64,000 nucleotides of DNA from Enterococcus saccharolyticus subsp. saccharolyticus (GCF_029023825.1 NZ_CP118957.1:491501-555500), one strand, 5' to 3'; positions 54,564 through 63,325 are shown, numbered from the stretch's first letter. Notes: generated by a model from the sequence alone, not told the origin. Translations and numbers: made by a program.

Positions 54564-54658
54564 TGATATGACAATACTGTAAGTAAATTGTCAGCTCATT
54601 CGCTCGTCAAATCCTTGCAAACCGACTAGAATAAAGTCAGAAAGTGAGGAAACGAATC

Positions 54659-55027
54659 ATGAGTAAATTAGCCAAATCGCTTATTAGCTTCTTTGTATTA
54701 TTGATTGTTGCAGGAGGTGGATTTTTCTATTATATGATGGTACCAACTGCTTATTATACACAAATCACTGATAAAGGAACCGAAATCAAGGGCACTTTTG
54801 ACAATAAAGAAGAATACGTACAGTACGAATATAGTCAAGCTGGTTACGATAAAAAAGGCAATGAAAAAACGTTAGAATTTATGACGCATCCTGATTTAGG
54901 TAGACCGTTTAAACAAGATGCTTATTTAAAAATTAATGTGACACGTTTTAAAGGTGAAAATAGTTACGAAGAAGTTCAAAAATCAGAAATACCACAACAA
55001 GCGTTAGAAAAATTAGCAGAAAAATAA
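54659..55027 (+). CDS. YxeA-family (DUF1093) secreted/membrane-anchored protein
   Basis: A 122-residue protein with an N-terminal membrane segment or uncleaved signal (about 6-28) followed by a small beta-rich extracellular domain (YTQITDKGTEIKG ... YLKINVTRFKG) typical of YxeA/DUF1093. The function is unknown. ATG 54659 has GTGAGGAAAC upstream; the 54644 GTG overlaps that site. A short repeat TGACAAT/ATTGTCA (54569-54593) lies upstream. Confidence 0.75.
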   Translation: MSKLAKSLISFFVLLIVAGGGFFYYMMVPTAYYTQITDKGTEIKGTFDNKEEYVQYEYSQAGYDKKGNEKTLEFMTHPDLGRPFKQDAYLKINVTRFKGENSYEEVQKSEIPQQALEKLAEK

Positions 55028-55056
55028 GTTAGGAAAGCTCTCCTAACTTATTTTTT
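55022..55056 (+). terminator. Terminator after the YxeA-family gene
   Basis: Perfect 13-bp stem AAATAAGTTAGGA / TCCTAACTTATTT with a T tract. Confidence 0.9.
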
Positions 55057-55155
55057 TATATAACTAGAAAAGTATATAATTTTCCGGCTGTGGAACGTTG
55101 TGCTAGTGCATGTTTCACAGTTTTTCTTTTGGTTCCACAGTGGTAAAATAGAGGC

Positions 55156-56506
55156 ATGAATAAGAACATTCTCCATACTATTTTCTTTGATGAGAACAAT
55201 CATTGGGACCAGTTTTCTAAAAAAATCAAGCTGAAGATAAGACCTGTGGTCTTTCGAGAAGTTGAGAAGTTTAGATACTGTGGGGATATTTCTAAAGGAT
55301 TCCGGTTATTCGTTTGTGAAGGATGCCATGCGGTAAAAAAAGTTCCGATTCGGTGTAAAGGCAAATTTTGTCCGACCTGTTCTGTCGGTGAAAGTGAGCG
55401 GTGGAGTGAAATTGTATCTCAGGATATGTTCCACACCACTCACAGACATATTGTTTTTACAATTGATGAAGGCTTGAGGAATATCTTTTTAAAGTACCAT
55501 CGGGAAATACTTTTGAAAGGACTAATGGACGAGGCTGCGCAAGTAATTTTGGACTATTTCAAGAAACAGAAGATTCGGCCTGGCATCATTTTGACTCTCC
55601 ACACTTTTGGCTCCAAACTCGAGTTTAACCCTCATGTACATATGATTGTAACCATGGGTGGACTGACCAAAGGTGGTGAGTGGAAAGATTACGATTATAT
55701 TCCATACAAAATGTTGCGGATAAATTGGCAGAATGCAGTGTTAAAGTTGATTCGGCGCGTGTTATCTCCGAAGGAGAAAAAGGAAGTACAGCCACAGCTT
55801 CAAACAGCCTATACTAAAAATGCTGAAGGCTTTTATGTCAACGCTCCGAAGAGAAGCCGAACGAATGTCAAAAGAGTTCTGCAGTATATCAGCCGCTACA
55901 TGAAACGCGGACCGATCGCGTTAAAACGTATCCTCATGTATGATGGTGATATCGTAATGTTCCGTTATCACGATAAGCGCACCGATACCGATGAAACAGA
56001 AATCATGCTTGCGAAGGAGTTTATTGCAGCTTTAGTAAGGCATATCCCCGATAAAAACTTTAAAATGATCCGCAGATATGGGTTATACAGCAGGAAACTC
56101 AAGACAGTTGCAAAAGAAGTCGTTAAAGAAATCCAATCAAAGATAAAGCGGCTGTTGCTGAATGTTTCGACTGCTATGAAACCAAAGAAATGGGCTGAAC
56201 GAATTGTCGAATGTTTTGGAGAACCCCTCCCTAAAATGTTCCTGTTTCGGAAACCTCTTTGTGTTCCGCGGGATTGTTGTGTCTAAAAATGGAGGGCTTA
56301 TAATCCAATACGCGAACGATTCGGAGGCTAGGAGATATCTACGAGAGGAGATTCGGTACATTGAGTCAAAAGAATTCAAAATTAACCAAAAACAAGCTGA
56401 AAAAGAAATTTATGAAGCAATTCGCTTCGACTGGGAAAAACAGCGTCAACTATATATGCCTTCAATGCGGAATCAAGGAATCGATTCCGAAGGAAGTCGT
56501 GGATGA
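55156..56506 (+). pseudogene. IS91-family Y2 transposase, frameshifted near the C-terminus
   Basis: Frame 1 runs 376 residues to 56286: an N-terminal zinc-binding domain (RCKGKFCPTCS, about 72-82), the HUH motif in NPHVHMIVTMGG (about 157-168) and the paired catalytic tyrosines in LQYISRYMKR (Y-x3-Y, about 235-244). Close to 56220-56235 the homologous reading moves to frame 2, where NPSLKCSCFGNLFVFRG and KNGGLIIQYAN continue to 56506. The last 20 or so residues of frame 1 are therefore out of frame. The catalytic core is intact, so residual activity is possible. Confidence 0.75.
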
Positions 56507-56642
56507 ATTTGATCTTTGGGATGAAGGTGATTTATCTGATGCTCCTAGATTCACTTGTCAAAATTGTGGTGGAGAGATGTACTCGGAATACTACAAAAGT
56601 ACCCACGATGTGGAATATAAACTATCAGATTATCAAAAATAA
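56412..56642 (+). CDS. Small zinc-ribbon protein of the IS91 element
   Basis: A 76-residue frame (from ATG 56412) with two CxxC pairs, YICLQCGIKES and FTCQNCGGEMYSEYY, and an acidic middle. It overlaps the transposase tail by 95 bp in another frame. Similar zinc-ribbon companions accompany some IS91-type transposases, as I recall. The role is unknown. Confidence 0.5.
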   Translation: MKQFASTGKNSVNYICLQCGIKESIPKEVVDEFDLWDEGDLSDAPRFTCQNCGGEMYSEYYKSTHDVEYKLSDYQK

Positions 56643-56660
56643 TAATACAACAACGCAAAA

Positions 56661-56694
56661 AAAGGCATCGGGGTGTTTTTCCCCGATGCTTTTC
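56661..56694 (+). terminator. Hairpin at the end of the IS91-type element
   Basis: AAAGGCATCGGGG pairs with CCCCGATGCTTTT. It could terminate transcription or mark the replication end of the element. Confidence 0.65.
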
Positions 56695-56988
56695 TTAGGC
56701 TATACTCCCTTTAACCGCAGGCTTAATGGAGACTTTCTGGTTACGAGGCCCATTCAATTTACCATTCTCTAAGTGTTTATGTAAGAGAAGGAAGCCGTCG
56801 CCTTCCCAATAAAGAGCTTTGAACCGGTCTTTATTTCCACCACAGAAGAGAAAGAGAGCGCCGTTATAAATATCCATGTCATATTCTTCAGTGATCGTTG
56901 CGGCTAATCCATCAATTTGACGACGCATATCCGTCTTCCCGCACACAATGAAAATATTCTCTACTTGAGTAAAGTCAATGAGCTTCAT
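56695..56988 (-). pseudogene. IS66-family Orf2 (TnpB), C-terminally truncated
   Basis: A 97-residue frame with the IS66 Orf2 hallmark VENIFIVCGKTDMRRQIDGLAA (shortened here: VCGKTDMRRQIDG) and LFLFCGGNKDRFKALYWEGD. Normal Orf2 proteins are about 115-120 residues and end in a PRN-EV region; here the tail after LNGPRNQK diverges. No Orf3 transposase follows, so the element cannot move itself. It abuts the IS91-type end. Confidence 0.75.
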
Positions 56989-57176
56989 TACTAGTCATCT
57001 CCGTGAGAAGTATTTTCAACGTCGATGGTTTGATTCCCTCATATATAACAGCTCTATCTGACTATTTTTTAAATGTGCTACTAATTTCTGTGGTAAGGGC
57101 TTCTCAATCATTCGACGATTTCTTTGTTTCTCCTGCAATTTGACAGGAACGATGGACTGCTTATTCTTTTCCAATT
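56975..57176 (-). pseudogene. IS66-family Orf1 (TnpA) remnant, frameshifted
   Basis: TTG 57176 follows GGAGG and reads KNKQSIVPVKLQEKQRNRR, then after a one-base slip near 57040 continues as IKPSTLKILLTEMTSNEAH to the TGA at 56975-56977, overlapping the Orf2 start. The span of 202 bp is not a multiple of three, confirming the slip. Confidence 0.6.
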
Positions 57177-57437
57177 TAAAAACCTCCAGTTGTACTTAAG
57201 ATATCTCAAGTTTAACAGGAGACCGCTAGTGCTCACAGGTACCTAGCTATTTATCGCTTACAGTGTATTTCAGAAAAATGAAGTATTTGTAGAGAAGTTT
57301 AATGGTGTAGGTGGGAATGTCTGAAAGAGCGGTTCCCATTCAATTATCCAGACAATAAACAAAAGATATGCATATATAAAATGACCCCAAAAGTTAGATC
57401 TAAAAAAAACTAACTTTTGGGATCACTCTAAAAACTC
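57177..57437. other. Gap between IS66 remnant and clcA
   Basis: No reading frame supported. It holds the near-palindrome at 57382-57425 and otherwise AT-rich sequence, possibly the outer end of the IS66 element. Confidence 0.4.
57382..57425. repeat. 44-bp palindrome, terminator or IS-end relic
   Basis: TGACCCCAAAAGTTAG (57382-57397) faces CTAACTTTTGGGATCA (57410-57425). It lies right after the clcA stop and could terminate it, but the outward TGACCCCAAAAGTTAG resembles IS3-family ends. Confidence 0.55.
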
Positions 57438-58721
57438 CTACCCCTCCTCTTTTTCATTCGCCAACATCAACCCTAACAATGATTCATAAATTGGTTCGGA
57501 ATGGAATAGTTCAGCGACAAGGTAAGCAACAAAGGTGACCATTGCAAGGGGTAATAGATAATGAATCGATCCCCCTGTCATTTCAAGGATGAGAAAAATA
57601 CCGGTCAGTGGGGCACGAACGATTGCAGCAAAATGAGCAGCCATTGCGATGACCGTAAAAACTAATAAGGTGTTCTGATCGATTAATCCACCCATTGATA
57701 AACTTGTTCCCACGATGTTGCCGGCAAGTGAGCCTAGTGCTAACAAGGGGAAGAATATACCGCCCGGCAAACCAGATGAAAAAGCCACTACTAATAAGAA
57801 TAGTTTAATCAAGTAAACAGATAGTAGAGAGGCGAGAGCTATATTTTCATGGAATGGCATTAATATATAATGATCTCCTGAGCCTAATAGACTAGGATCC
57901 CATAATAAAAAGAGTGCTGTGACAACAAAAGGGAAGCTGCATTTTATAACAACAGGGACGTGCCATCGTGCATACACTCTCTTTCCCCACAGGATAACCC
58001 GATTAAATAGAACGCCTGATAAACCAATGACCATTCCTAATATAATTAAAAAAGGATAGTCTCTTACTGGTAACTCTAATGAAATAGGAATAGTAAGGGT
58101 AAAGGTGTTATCTAATAAGATAATTGATACGAGGGTGGACGTAATGATAATTAAGGAACTGGCTAAAAACCCTCTCCGCGAGGTTCGTTTCAAAAGTTCT
58201 TCTAATGCAAATATAATCCCTGAAATGGGTGAGTTAAATGCGGCAGCCATCCCCGCACTAGCGGCGCCTACAATCAAATAACGTTGGTTCTGACTATTTA
58301 AATGACTTTTTTCGGCAATACCTTGTCCAATTGCTGCGCCAATCTGAACCGATGGACCTTCTCGGCCAACAGTCAGACCGCTCCCAATCGTTAGAATGCC
58401 ACCCATTAACTTATGAATCAAGACAGAGAACCAGGAGAAGTCTAACTGCCTACTTAATTTACCAGCTACTTGGGGAATACCTGAACCGCCAATCATCGGT
58501 TCTTTTTTGACGTTCCACGATACAACGACACCAATCGTTGCGAAAATAAAAATAAACAATAGTGAGTGAAGGAGACTTTGTTGTCCAAACTGCAATAACT
58601 TTCCTACCATCCCCATCAAAAAGGGAATAGCCAACCGAAAGCCACTCACCACAACACCAACTAAAAGCCCTGTCACCAGACTAACAAAACCTAGTTTAAA
58701 ATCTAAACGCTTCTCTTCCAT
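57438..58721 (-). CDS. clcA: ClC-family chloride channel / H+ antiporter
   Basis: A 427-residue membrane protein with the ClC selectivity motifs GGSGIPQ (about 75-81), GREGPSVQIG (about 118-127, containing the gating Glu) and GLPGGIFFPLLALG (about 325-338). It has no CBS domains. Members exchange chloride or fluoride for protons. ATG 58721 is 8 nt from GGAGG; the frame is open to 58736, which lies on that site. It lies between mobile-element remnants and may have arrived with them. Confidence 0.88.
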   Translation of the reverse strand: MEEKRLDFKLGFVSLVTGLLVGVVVSGFRLAIPFLMGMVGKLLQFGQQSLLHSLLFIFIFATIGVVVSWNVKKEPMIGGSGIPQVAGKLSRQLDFSWFSVLIHKLMGGILTIGSGLTVGREGPSVQIGAAIGQGIAEKSHLNSQNQRYLIVGAASAGMAAAFNSPISGIIFALEELLKRTSRRGFLASSLIIITSTLVSIILLDNTFTLTIPISLELPVRDYPFLIILGMVIGLSGVLFNRVILWGKRVYARWHVPVVIKCSFPFVVTALFLLWDPSLLGSGDHYILMPFHENIALASLLSVYLIKLFLLVVAFSSGLPGGIFFPLLALGSLAGNIVGTSLSMGGLIDQNTLLVFTVIAMAAHFAAIVRAPLTGIFLILEMTGGSIHYLLPLAMVTFVAYLVAELFHSEPIYESLLGLMLANEKEEG

Positions 58722-58816
58722 GACATCATCCTCCATTTAACTATTTTACGCCTGTTTTTGGAAAATGAAAAGAAGAGGGAAAAAGACGCTTGCTTAAGCA
58801 ATTATTGTTATAGTAA

Positions 58817-58987
58817 CCAAAAGAATCGCATTATCCAATCGTACCCATTAATATTGCGTTAAGTCCCTATTTAATCATTGGTCCACAAAACTTTAGTTCA
58901 ATACAAAGTTATGTGTTGATTTCAGTCATGCTGTTATCAGTAGGAACAGCTTATGTTATAAATAAAAAAGGATTTTTAGATCAATAA
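58817..58987 (+). pseudogene. C-terminal remnant of a membrane protein
   Basis: A frame of 56 codons without a start reads HYPIVPINIALSPYLIIGPQ, then SYVLISVMLLSVGTAYVINK and GFLDQ, ending TAA 58985-58987. The hydrophobic second half looks like a last membrane segment with a basic inside-positive end, so a transporter stub is likely. The family is not identified. Confidence 0.45.
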
Positions 58988-58993
58988 AACGAA

Positions 58994-59050
58994 AAAACTC
59001 CCACTAAGGACAGTTGATTTTCCAACTGTTCTTAGTGGGAGTTTTTGTAT
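58994..59050. terminator. Strong bidirectional terminator
   Basis: A 23-bp stem (58994-59016 with 59023-59045, one mismatch) containing CTCCCACTAAG, with A and T tracts on the two sides. Confidence 0.9.
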
Positions 59051-59052
59051 GT

Positions 59053-59433
59053 TTATATTTTACGTTTCACTTCAATACGGTAACCATCTGGATCTGTTAC
59101 AAAGAAGTAATAAGGTGTGCCGCCTGAAAGACCTTTTAATTCGCCCGTTTCATAAGCAGATGCTTTACAAATTTCATGCATTTTTTCTAAATCATCAACC
59201 GTTACACCTAAATGACTGAAGCCATTGCCAATTTCGTATGGTTCAGCGTCATAATTATAAGTGAGTTCGATTTGAACAGACGTGCCTGGTGAGTTTAAAT
59301 AGATTAAATCAAATTTATCCTCTGGGAATTCTCTGCGGCTTGCAATTTCAAAATCGAATAAGTTTGTATAAAAGTCTAGGGTAGCCTCAATATCTCTGAC
59401 ACGCAAACAAATTTCAACTAATACTTGATTCAT
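59053..59433 (-). CDS. VOC-family protein, glyoxalase I-like
   Basis: A 126-residue two-module glyoxalase/bleomycin-resistance fold protein: EICLRVRDIEATLDFYTNLF at the N-terminus, QIELTYNYD, GFSHLGVTVDDLEK and the C-terminal FFVTDPDGYRIEV. Putative metal ligands are spread as in glyoxalase I (Glu8, Glu55, His73, Glu121). It probably isomerises the hemithioacetal of methylglyoxal, but other VOC functions are possible. GGAGGATG precedes the ATG. The IS3 element starts about 90 bp upstream. Confidence 0.8.
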   Translation of the reverse strand: MNQVLVEICLRVRDIEATLDFYTNLFDFEIASRREFPEDKFDLIYLNSPGTSVQIELTYNYDAEPYEIGNGFSHLGVTVDDLEKMHEICKASAYETGELKGLSGGTPYYFFVTDPDGYRIEVKRKI

Positions 59434-59614
59434 TTAATCATCCTCCAATAGTTTCTTATTTTTATTTTATTATGAATAGCTTATATAGGCATTTAAAGTT
59501 ACCTTTTATAGTGTTTTCTAAGAGAGTGTAAAATATTTTGGATAGGCTACAATAAACTAGACAGAAAAGATAAGGTGTGTAAACTATAAGAAAACACACT
59601 GGAGGAATCATTTC

Positions 59615-59908
59615 ATGTCGCAAAGAAGAGAACGCAGAACCTACATGCAAGAATTTAAACAACAAATGGTCGACTTATTAAATTCGGGGAAACCAAGAGC
59701 CGACATCATCAGAGAATATGAACTAACTCCATCGTCTTTTGACAAATGGGTCCGTCAGGCAAAAAAGACAGGTTCATTCAAAGAAGCCGATAATCTGACC
59801 CCAACGGAAAAAGAGCTTATAGCCTTACGCAAACGAAACCAACAACTTGAGATGGAGAATGATATTTTAAAGCAAGCAGCGCTGATATTCGGACGAAAAG
59901 ACAAGTGA
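59615..59908 (+). CDS. IS3-family transposase OrfA
   Basis: A 97-residue DNA-binding protein: helix-turn-helix (about 10-55, KPRADIIREYELTPSSFDKW) and a leucine-zipper-like coiled coil (about 62-90, ELIALRKRNQQLEMENDIL). It has a GGAGG site. OrfB lies in the -1 frame and overlaps by 4 bp, as expected when a programmed -1 frameshift makes OrfAB. Confidence 0.9.
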   Translation: MSQRRERRTYMQEFKQQMVDLLNSGKPRADIIREYELTPSSFDKWVRQAKKTGSFKEADNLTPTEKELIALRKRNQQLEMENDILKQAALIFGRKDK

Positions 59909-60771
59909 TTGATGCAAACAAGCATACATATTCCATATCAGCGATGTGTAAATTATTAAATATTTCCCGTCAAACGTATTACTACAAAACAAAGGAAAAG
60001 CCGAGTGAAGCTGCGCTTGAAGCCGCCGTAACAGAAGAATTCAATCGCAGCCGCAAGAACTATGGTACGCGGAAAATCAAAGCTGCTCTGGCAAAACGTG
60101 ATATCCTAGTTAGTCGTCGCAAAATCAGTCAAATCATGAACAGACGAGGCTTGAAATCAAATTATACAAAAGCAAATTATCGAAAGCATACATCGAATGT
60201 AAATCACTCCGATATTGGCAATACCTTGGATCGTGCCTTCACTGAACGTGAACCTTTGGAAGCAATCATCACGGATCTGACTTATGTAAGAGTTGGCACA
60301 ACGTGGTGTTATGTTTGTTTCATTATTGATTTATTCAATCGTGAGATCATTGGTCATTCCTGTGGTCCGAACAAAGATGCAGCGTTGGTCAAAAGTGCTT
60401 TCCAAAGTATCTCCCATCCTTTGACTGAAGTCAAAATCTTCCATACAGATCGTGGGAAAGAATTTGATAATAAACTGATTGATACGATCTTAGAGACATT
60501 TGACATCGAACGATCACTGAGCAAGAAAGGCTGTCCTTATGATAATGCAGTGGCAGAATCAACCTATAAATCATTTAAAGTAGAATTTGTTTATCCGAAT
60601 ACATTTGACACATTGAATCAACTCAAACTGCAATTATTTGATTACGTCAATTGGTGGAATTATCTTCGGTTACATGGTTCTTTGGGGTATGAGACACCAA
60701 TCGGCATTCGAAATCTGAGATTGGCGGAGCGAATCCTTGATAATGAGCATGGATGTGGTAGCGTTGCGTAG
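59905..60771 (+). CDS. IS3-family transposase OrfB (DDE integrase)
   Basis: A 288-residue integrase domain. N-terminal HTH_21 region (SAMCKLLNISRQTYYYK), then the rve core with DDE residues in ITDLTYVRVG (Asp about 115), FHTDRGKEFDN (Asp about 180) and NAVAESTYKSFK (Glu about 216). Normally produced as a fusion with OrfA by frameshifting in the AAAAGACAAG region near 59897-59905. Complete and apparently functional. Confidence 0.92.
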   Translation: MIDANKHTYSISAMCKLLNISRQTYYYKTKEKPSEAALEAAVTEEFNRSRKNYGTRKIKAALAKRDILVSRRKISQIMNRRGLKSNYTKANYRKHTSNVNHSDIGNTLDRAFTEREPLEAIITDLTYVRVGTTWCYVCFIIDLFNREIIGHSCGPNKDAALVKSAFQSISHPLTEVKIFHTDRGKEFDNKLIDTILETFDIERSLSKKGCPYDNAVAESTYKSFKVEFVYPNTFDTLNQLKLQLFDYVNWWNYLRLHGSLGYETPIGIRNLRLAERILDNEHGCGSVA

Positions 60772-60875
60772 TGGCAGATACATTTAATCGTTGCTTCGCC
60801 ATGGTTGTTTCACGTCCATGGTGGCTCGTTGTCAAGGACAATCGGATTAGATAACAAGCACCTGATTTTTACACT

Positions 60876-61186
60876 TTATAATTTTTGTCAAAAGAAGTAT
60901 TGCCATTCCAGTTGGGCTTTTTTTATTGTTTTTTACATGATAGGACTATTGAAAAGTAGAAACAGAAACGATTTTTGTGTAAAAAATAATTAAGTGATCT
61001 AACAGAAAAATTACGTGACGTTTTCTAACATATTATTCGATTGTAAATCGTTTTCTTTGTTAAAATTAAACGATTCTTAAGAGAGTCATGGTTTTATAAT
61101 AATTTAGTAAGAATTTCTTTTAAATGGTCGTCTTTTCGTTTGAATTTTGTACAATAACCTCGAGAACGTGAGTTGTTACACGAAAG
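60876..61186. other. Intergenic region between IS3 and the small membrane gene
   Basis: No frame with coding character. A promoter-like TACAAT lies near 61148 for the downstream gene. Otherwise AT-rich sequence with CGATTGTAAATCG-type short repeats near 61030. Confidence 0.4.
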
Positions 61187-61208
61187 ATGAAACGAGGAGA
61201 CCTGCAAA

Positions 61209-61337
61209 ATGGATTTGAAAATGAAGTTCGCACTAGCTTGCTTAGGAATGCTAACAATTTATTCTTTGCCCTTATTTTCTTTAATCGTTGGCGCGATGTA
61301 TGTATTTTATTTAAATCGAAAAAAAGTCAGTGCATAA
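61209..61337 (+). CDS. Small single-pass membrane protein, 42 residues
   Basis: ATG 61209 follows ACGAGGAGACC. The peptide has a short basic start, one long hydrophobic stretch (about 8-35) and the basic tail LNRKKVSA. It ends right at a strong terminator, so it has promoter, ribosome binding site and terminator of its own. No family recognised. It could be a stress peptide or a type I toxin-like peptide, but no antitoxin RNA was identified. Confidence 0.6.
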   Translation: MDLKMKFALACLGMLTIYSLPLFSLIVGAMYVFYLNRKKVSA

Positions 61338-61376
61338 AAATAGCGGAAAACGAAGACTCGTTTTCCGCTATTTTTT
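61337..61376 (+). terminator. Terminator after the 42-residue gene
   Basis: Perfect 17-bp stem (61337-61353 with 61358-61374) containing AGCGGAAAACGA, then TT. Confidence 0.93.
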
Positions 61377-61411
61377 CGTGTTATACTAAAAGAAAAATGG
61401 GAGGCAATAAA

Positions 61412-62413
61412 ATGAAAGTAGCGTTAATTTCAGCGTGGCATGTCCATACGAAAAAATTTATGGCACGCTTGTTAGCAAAAAATGTGGAATGTGTGTATGT
61501 TTGGGATTTTGATGAAGCAAGAGGCCAACAAGCAGCGCACGATTATCAAGCAACATTTGAAGCAGATTATCGTGTGATTTTAGCTGATGAACAGATTGAT
61601 GCAGTCATTGTTGAAGCGCCCACGACCATGCACAAAGAATTAATTATCCTAGCAGCTCAAGCGAAGAAACATATTTTTTCCGAAAAAGTTTTAGCTTTAA
61701 CGACACAAGATTGTTTAGAAATTGAGCAAGCAATTCGTACGAATGATGTGAAATTTATGATTTCTCTCGAATCATTAGCGAATAATGCGTATCATTATGC
61801 TCTTCAACTCGTACATGAAGGCGTATTAGGCGAAGTGACATCCGCTTATTTCCGCCGTTCACATGGTGCGGTCATTCAGAATCATTTACCGAGCTATTGG
61901 TTTGATGTTAGTCAGTCGGGTGGGGGTGTTACGCTTGATTTAGGTTCACATGGTTTTACATTGCTGCCTTTAATTTGTGGACAACCCCAATCAGTGAGCT
62001 GTATCATGAATGAAACATGGGGGAGTGGCGTGGATGAGCGTTCAACCACTGTGATTGAGTTTACTTCGGGCGCGATTGGAACGGCAACTACTTCATTTTT
62101 GGCTTCTACCTTGGATAATTATCTTGAAATTATCGGTACCCAAGGCTCGTTACAAATTGTTGGTAATGAACATGAACCACAAGCGATTTTCATTCAAAGC
62201 AATGTAAAGGCAGAATACCAAAGGAAAACATTGATTTCATCAGAGGGTATCAGTAAATTAACGGATTATCCAATAGAATTATTTGTTGATTTAGTGAATA
62301 ATTCTGACAAAACAGAATTTCCTTATTATGATTTAGAGGCAGCCAAAACATTGACGCGTTTAGTTGAATGTGCCTATGAATCGGCACGAACGGGTCAGAC
62401 GGTCATATACTAA
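61412..62413 (+). CDS. Gfo/Idh/MocA-family oxidoreductase
   Basis: A 333-residue NAD(P)-dependent dehydrogenase. The N-terminal Rossmann domain begins MKVALISAWHVHTKKF; the EAPTTMHKELIILAAQAKKH and FSEKVLALT segments carry the catalytic-region Glu-Lys. The C-terminal domain has GVTLDLGSHGFTLLPLI. Likely acts on a sugar, inositol or sugar derivative. ATG 61412 has GGGAGGC upstream; the long frame back to 61187 crosses the previous gene and terminator. It is a single gene. Confidence 0.85.
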   Translation: MKVALISAWHVHTKKFMARLLAKNVECVYVWDFDEARGQQAAHDYQATFEADYRVILADEQIDAVIVEAPTTMHKELIILAAQAKKHIFSEKVLALTTQDCLEIEQAIRTNDVKFMISLESLANNAYHYALQLVHEGVLGEVTSAYFRRSHGAVIQNHLPSYWFDVSQSGGGVTLDLGSHGFTLLPLICGQPQSVSCIMNETWGSGVDERSTTVIEFTSGAIGTATTSFLASTLDNYLEIIGTQGSLQIVGNEHEPQAIFIQSNVKAEYQRKTLISSEGISKLTDYPIELFVDLVNNSDKTEFPYYDLEAAKTLTRLVECAYESARTGQTVIY

Positions 62414-62491
62414 AAAAAACTTTAAGAAAGATGAAATATCCTCTTTATAAAGGCAGCCTCTTTTTTCGTTTCACTTTCTCACTACAAAACA

Positions 62492-62541
62492 AAAGTACCT
62501 TATAAAAGAGACGTTTTTACGGTCTATCTTATAGGGTACTT
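62492..62541 (-). terminator. Terminator of the dapA-dapB unit
   Basis: Imperfect 20-bp stem, AAGTACCTTATAAAAGAGAC on the left and GTCTATCTTATAGGGTACTT on the right, downstream of dapB. Confidence 0.75.
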
Positions 62542-62562
62542 CTTATTTCTCACTAGCTTTTT

Positions 62563-63315
62563 TTAAGCTAAAAGGTCAGACATGCTATAGAAACCAACAG
62601 GCTGATCAGCAAGAAAAACGCCTGCTTTTAAGGCACCATTGGCAAAAATATCACGTGATAACGCCGTGTGTTTTAGTTCGATGATTTCATCATCACCTGC
62701 ATAAATCACAATATGTTCACCAGGAATCGTTCCGCCACGGACTGCGTGAATGCCCATTTCGCTTAATTTATTTTCGTTGTCATTCCCTGAACGACCAAAA
62801 ATATAGTCTTTTTTCGTTTCACAAACATCATTGATTGCATCAGCTAATAATAAGGCTGTACCACTTGGGGCATCTTTTTTCTGATTGTGATGTTTTTCAA
62901 TGATTTCAATGTTAAAGTCACTTTCTAACGCTGGCGTAATCGCTTGTAAAGCCTTTGCTAGGACGTTAATGCCTAACGACATGTTCGCAGAATAGAACAC
63001 AGGGATTTTCTCTGAAGCTTCTTTTAACAATGTTTTCGTTTCTTCTTCTAAGCCAGTAGTTGCAACAACAACTGGTAATTTTTTACTAACAGCAAATTCA
63101 ATTAATTGAGGAACTGCTGTGTAATGTGAAAAATCAATAATCACATCGGCGTCTTCTTGGACGTCTGCGGCAGTAGCATAAACTGGGAAATCCGCATTTT
63201 GTTGTGGGTTATGATCGATTCCAGCAACAACGATTAATTCATCATTTGCTTTAATCGATTTTTGTAATACTTGTCCCATACGACCGTTACAGCCGCTTAA
63301 AATAATTCGTTTCAT
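62563..63315 (-). CDS. dapB: 4-hydroxy-tetrahydrodipicolinate reductase
   Basis: A 250-residue reductase of the diaminopimelate/lysine pathway. It has the NAD(P) motif GCNGRMGQVL at the N-terminus, the IIDFSHYTAV segment and the substrate-binding EKHHNQKKDAPSGTA (about 148-162). Two ATGs are adjacent (63318 and 63315); I prefer 63315 because the AGGAGG is otherwise only 2 nt away. Ten bp separate it from dapA, whose stop overlaps the ribosome binding site. Confidence 0.93.
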   Translation of the reverse strand: MKRIILSGCNGRMGQVLQKSIKANDELIVVAGIDHNPQQNADFPVYATAADVQEDADVIIDFSHYTAVPQLIEFAVSKKLPVVVATTGLEEETKTLLKEASEKIPVFYSANMSLGINVLAKALQAITPALESDFNIEIIEKHHNQKKDAPSGTALLLADAINDVCETKKDYIFGRSGNDNENKLSEMGIHAVRGGTIPGEHIVIYAGDDEIIELKHTALSRDIFANGALKAGVFLADQPVGFYSMSDLLA

Positions 63316-63325
63316 CATTTTCCTC

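Larger units (their letters stand above)
55087..56694 (+). mobile_element. IS91-type element, decayed (ends approximate)
   Basis: Begins near an inverted repeat CTGTGGAAC (55087-55095) / GTTCCACAG (55131-55139) and ends near a strong hairpin (56661-56694). It contains the Y2 transposase and a small zinc-ribbon frame. IS91 elements move by rolling-circle transposition and have hairpin ends rather than matching terminal repeats. Confidence 0.6.
59525..60875 (+). mobile_element. IS3-family insertion sequence
   Basis: About 1.35 kb with two overlapping genes. Tentative ends carry AGTGTAAAA (59525-59533) and its complement TTTTACACT (60867-60875). Both frames are intact, so it may be active. The exact ends and target duplication are not settled. 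Confidence 0.75.

Noticed and set aside
59525-60875. OrfA/OrfB split as a pseudogene
   Set aside because: The -1 frame relation and 4-bp overlap are the normal arrangement of IS3-family elements using programmed frameshifting.
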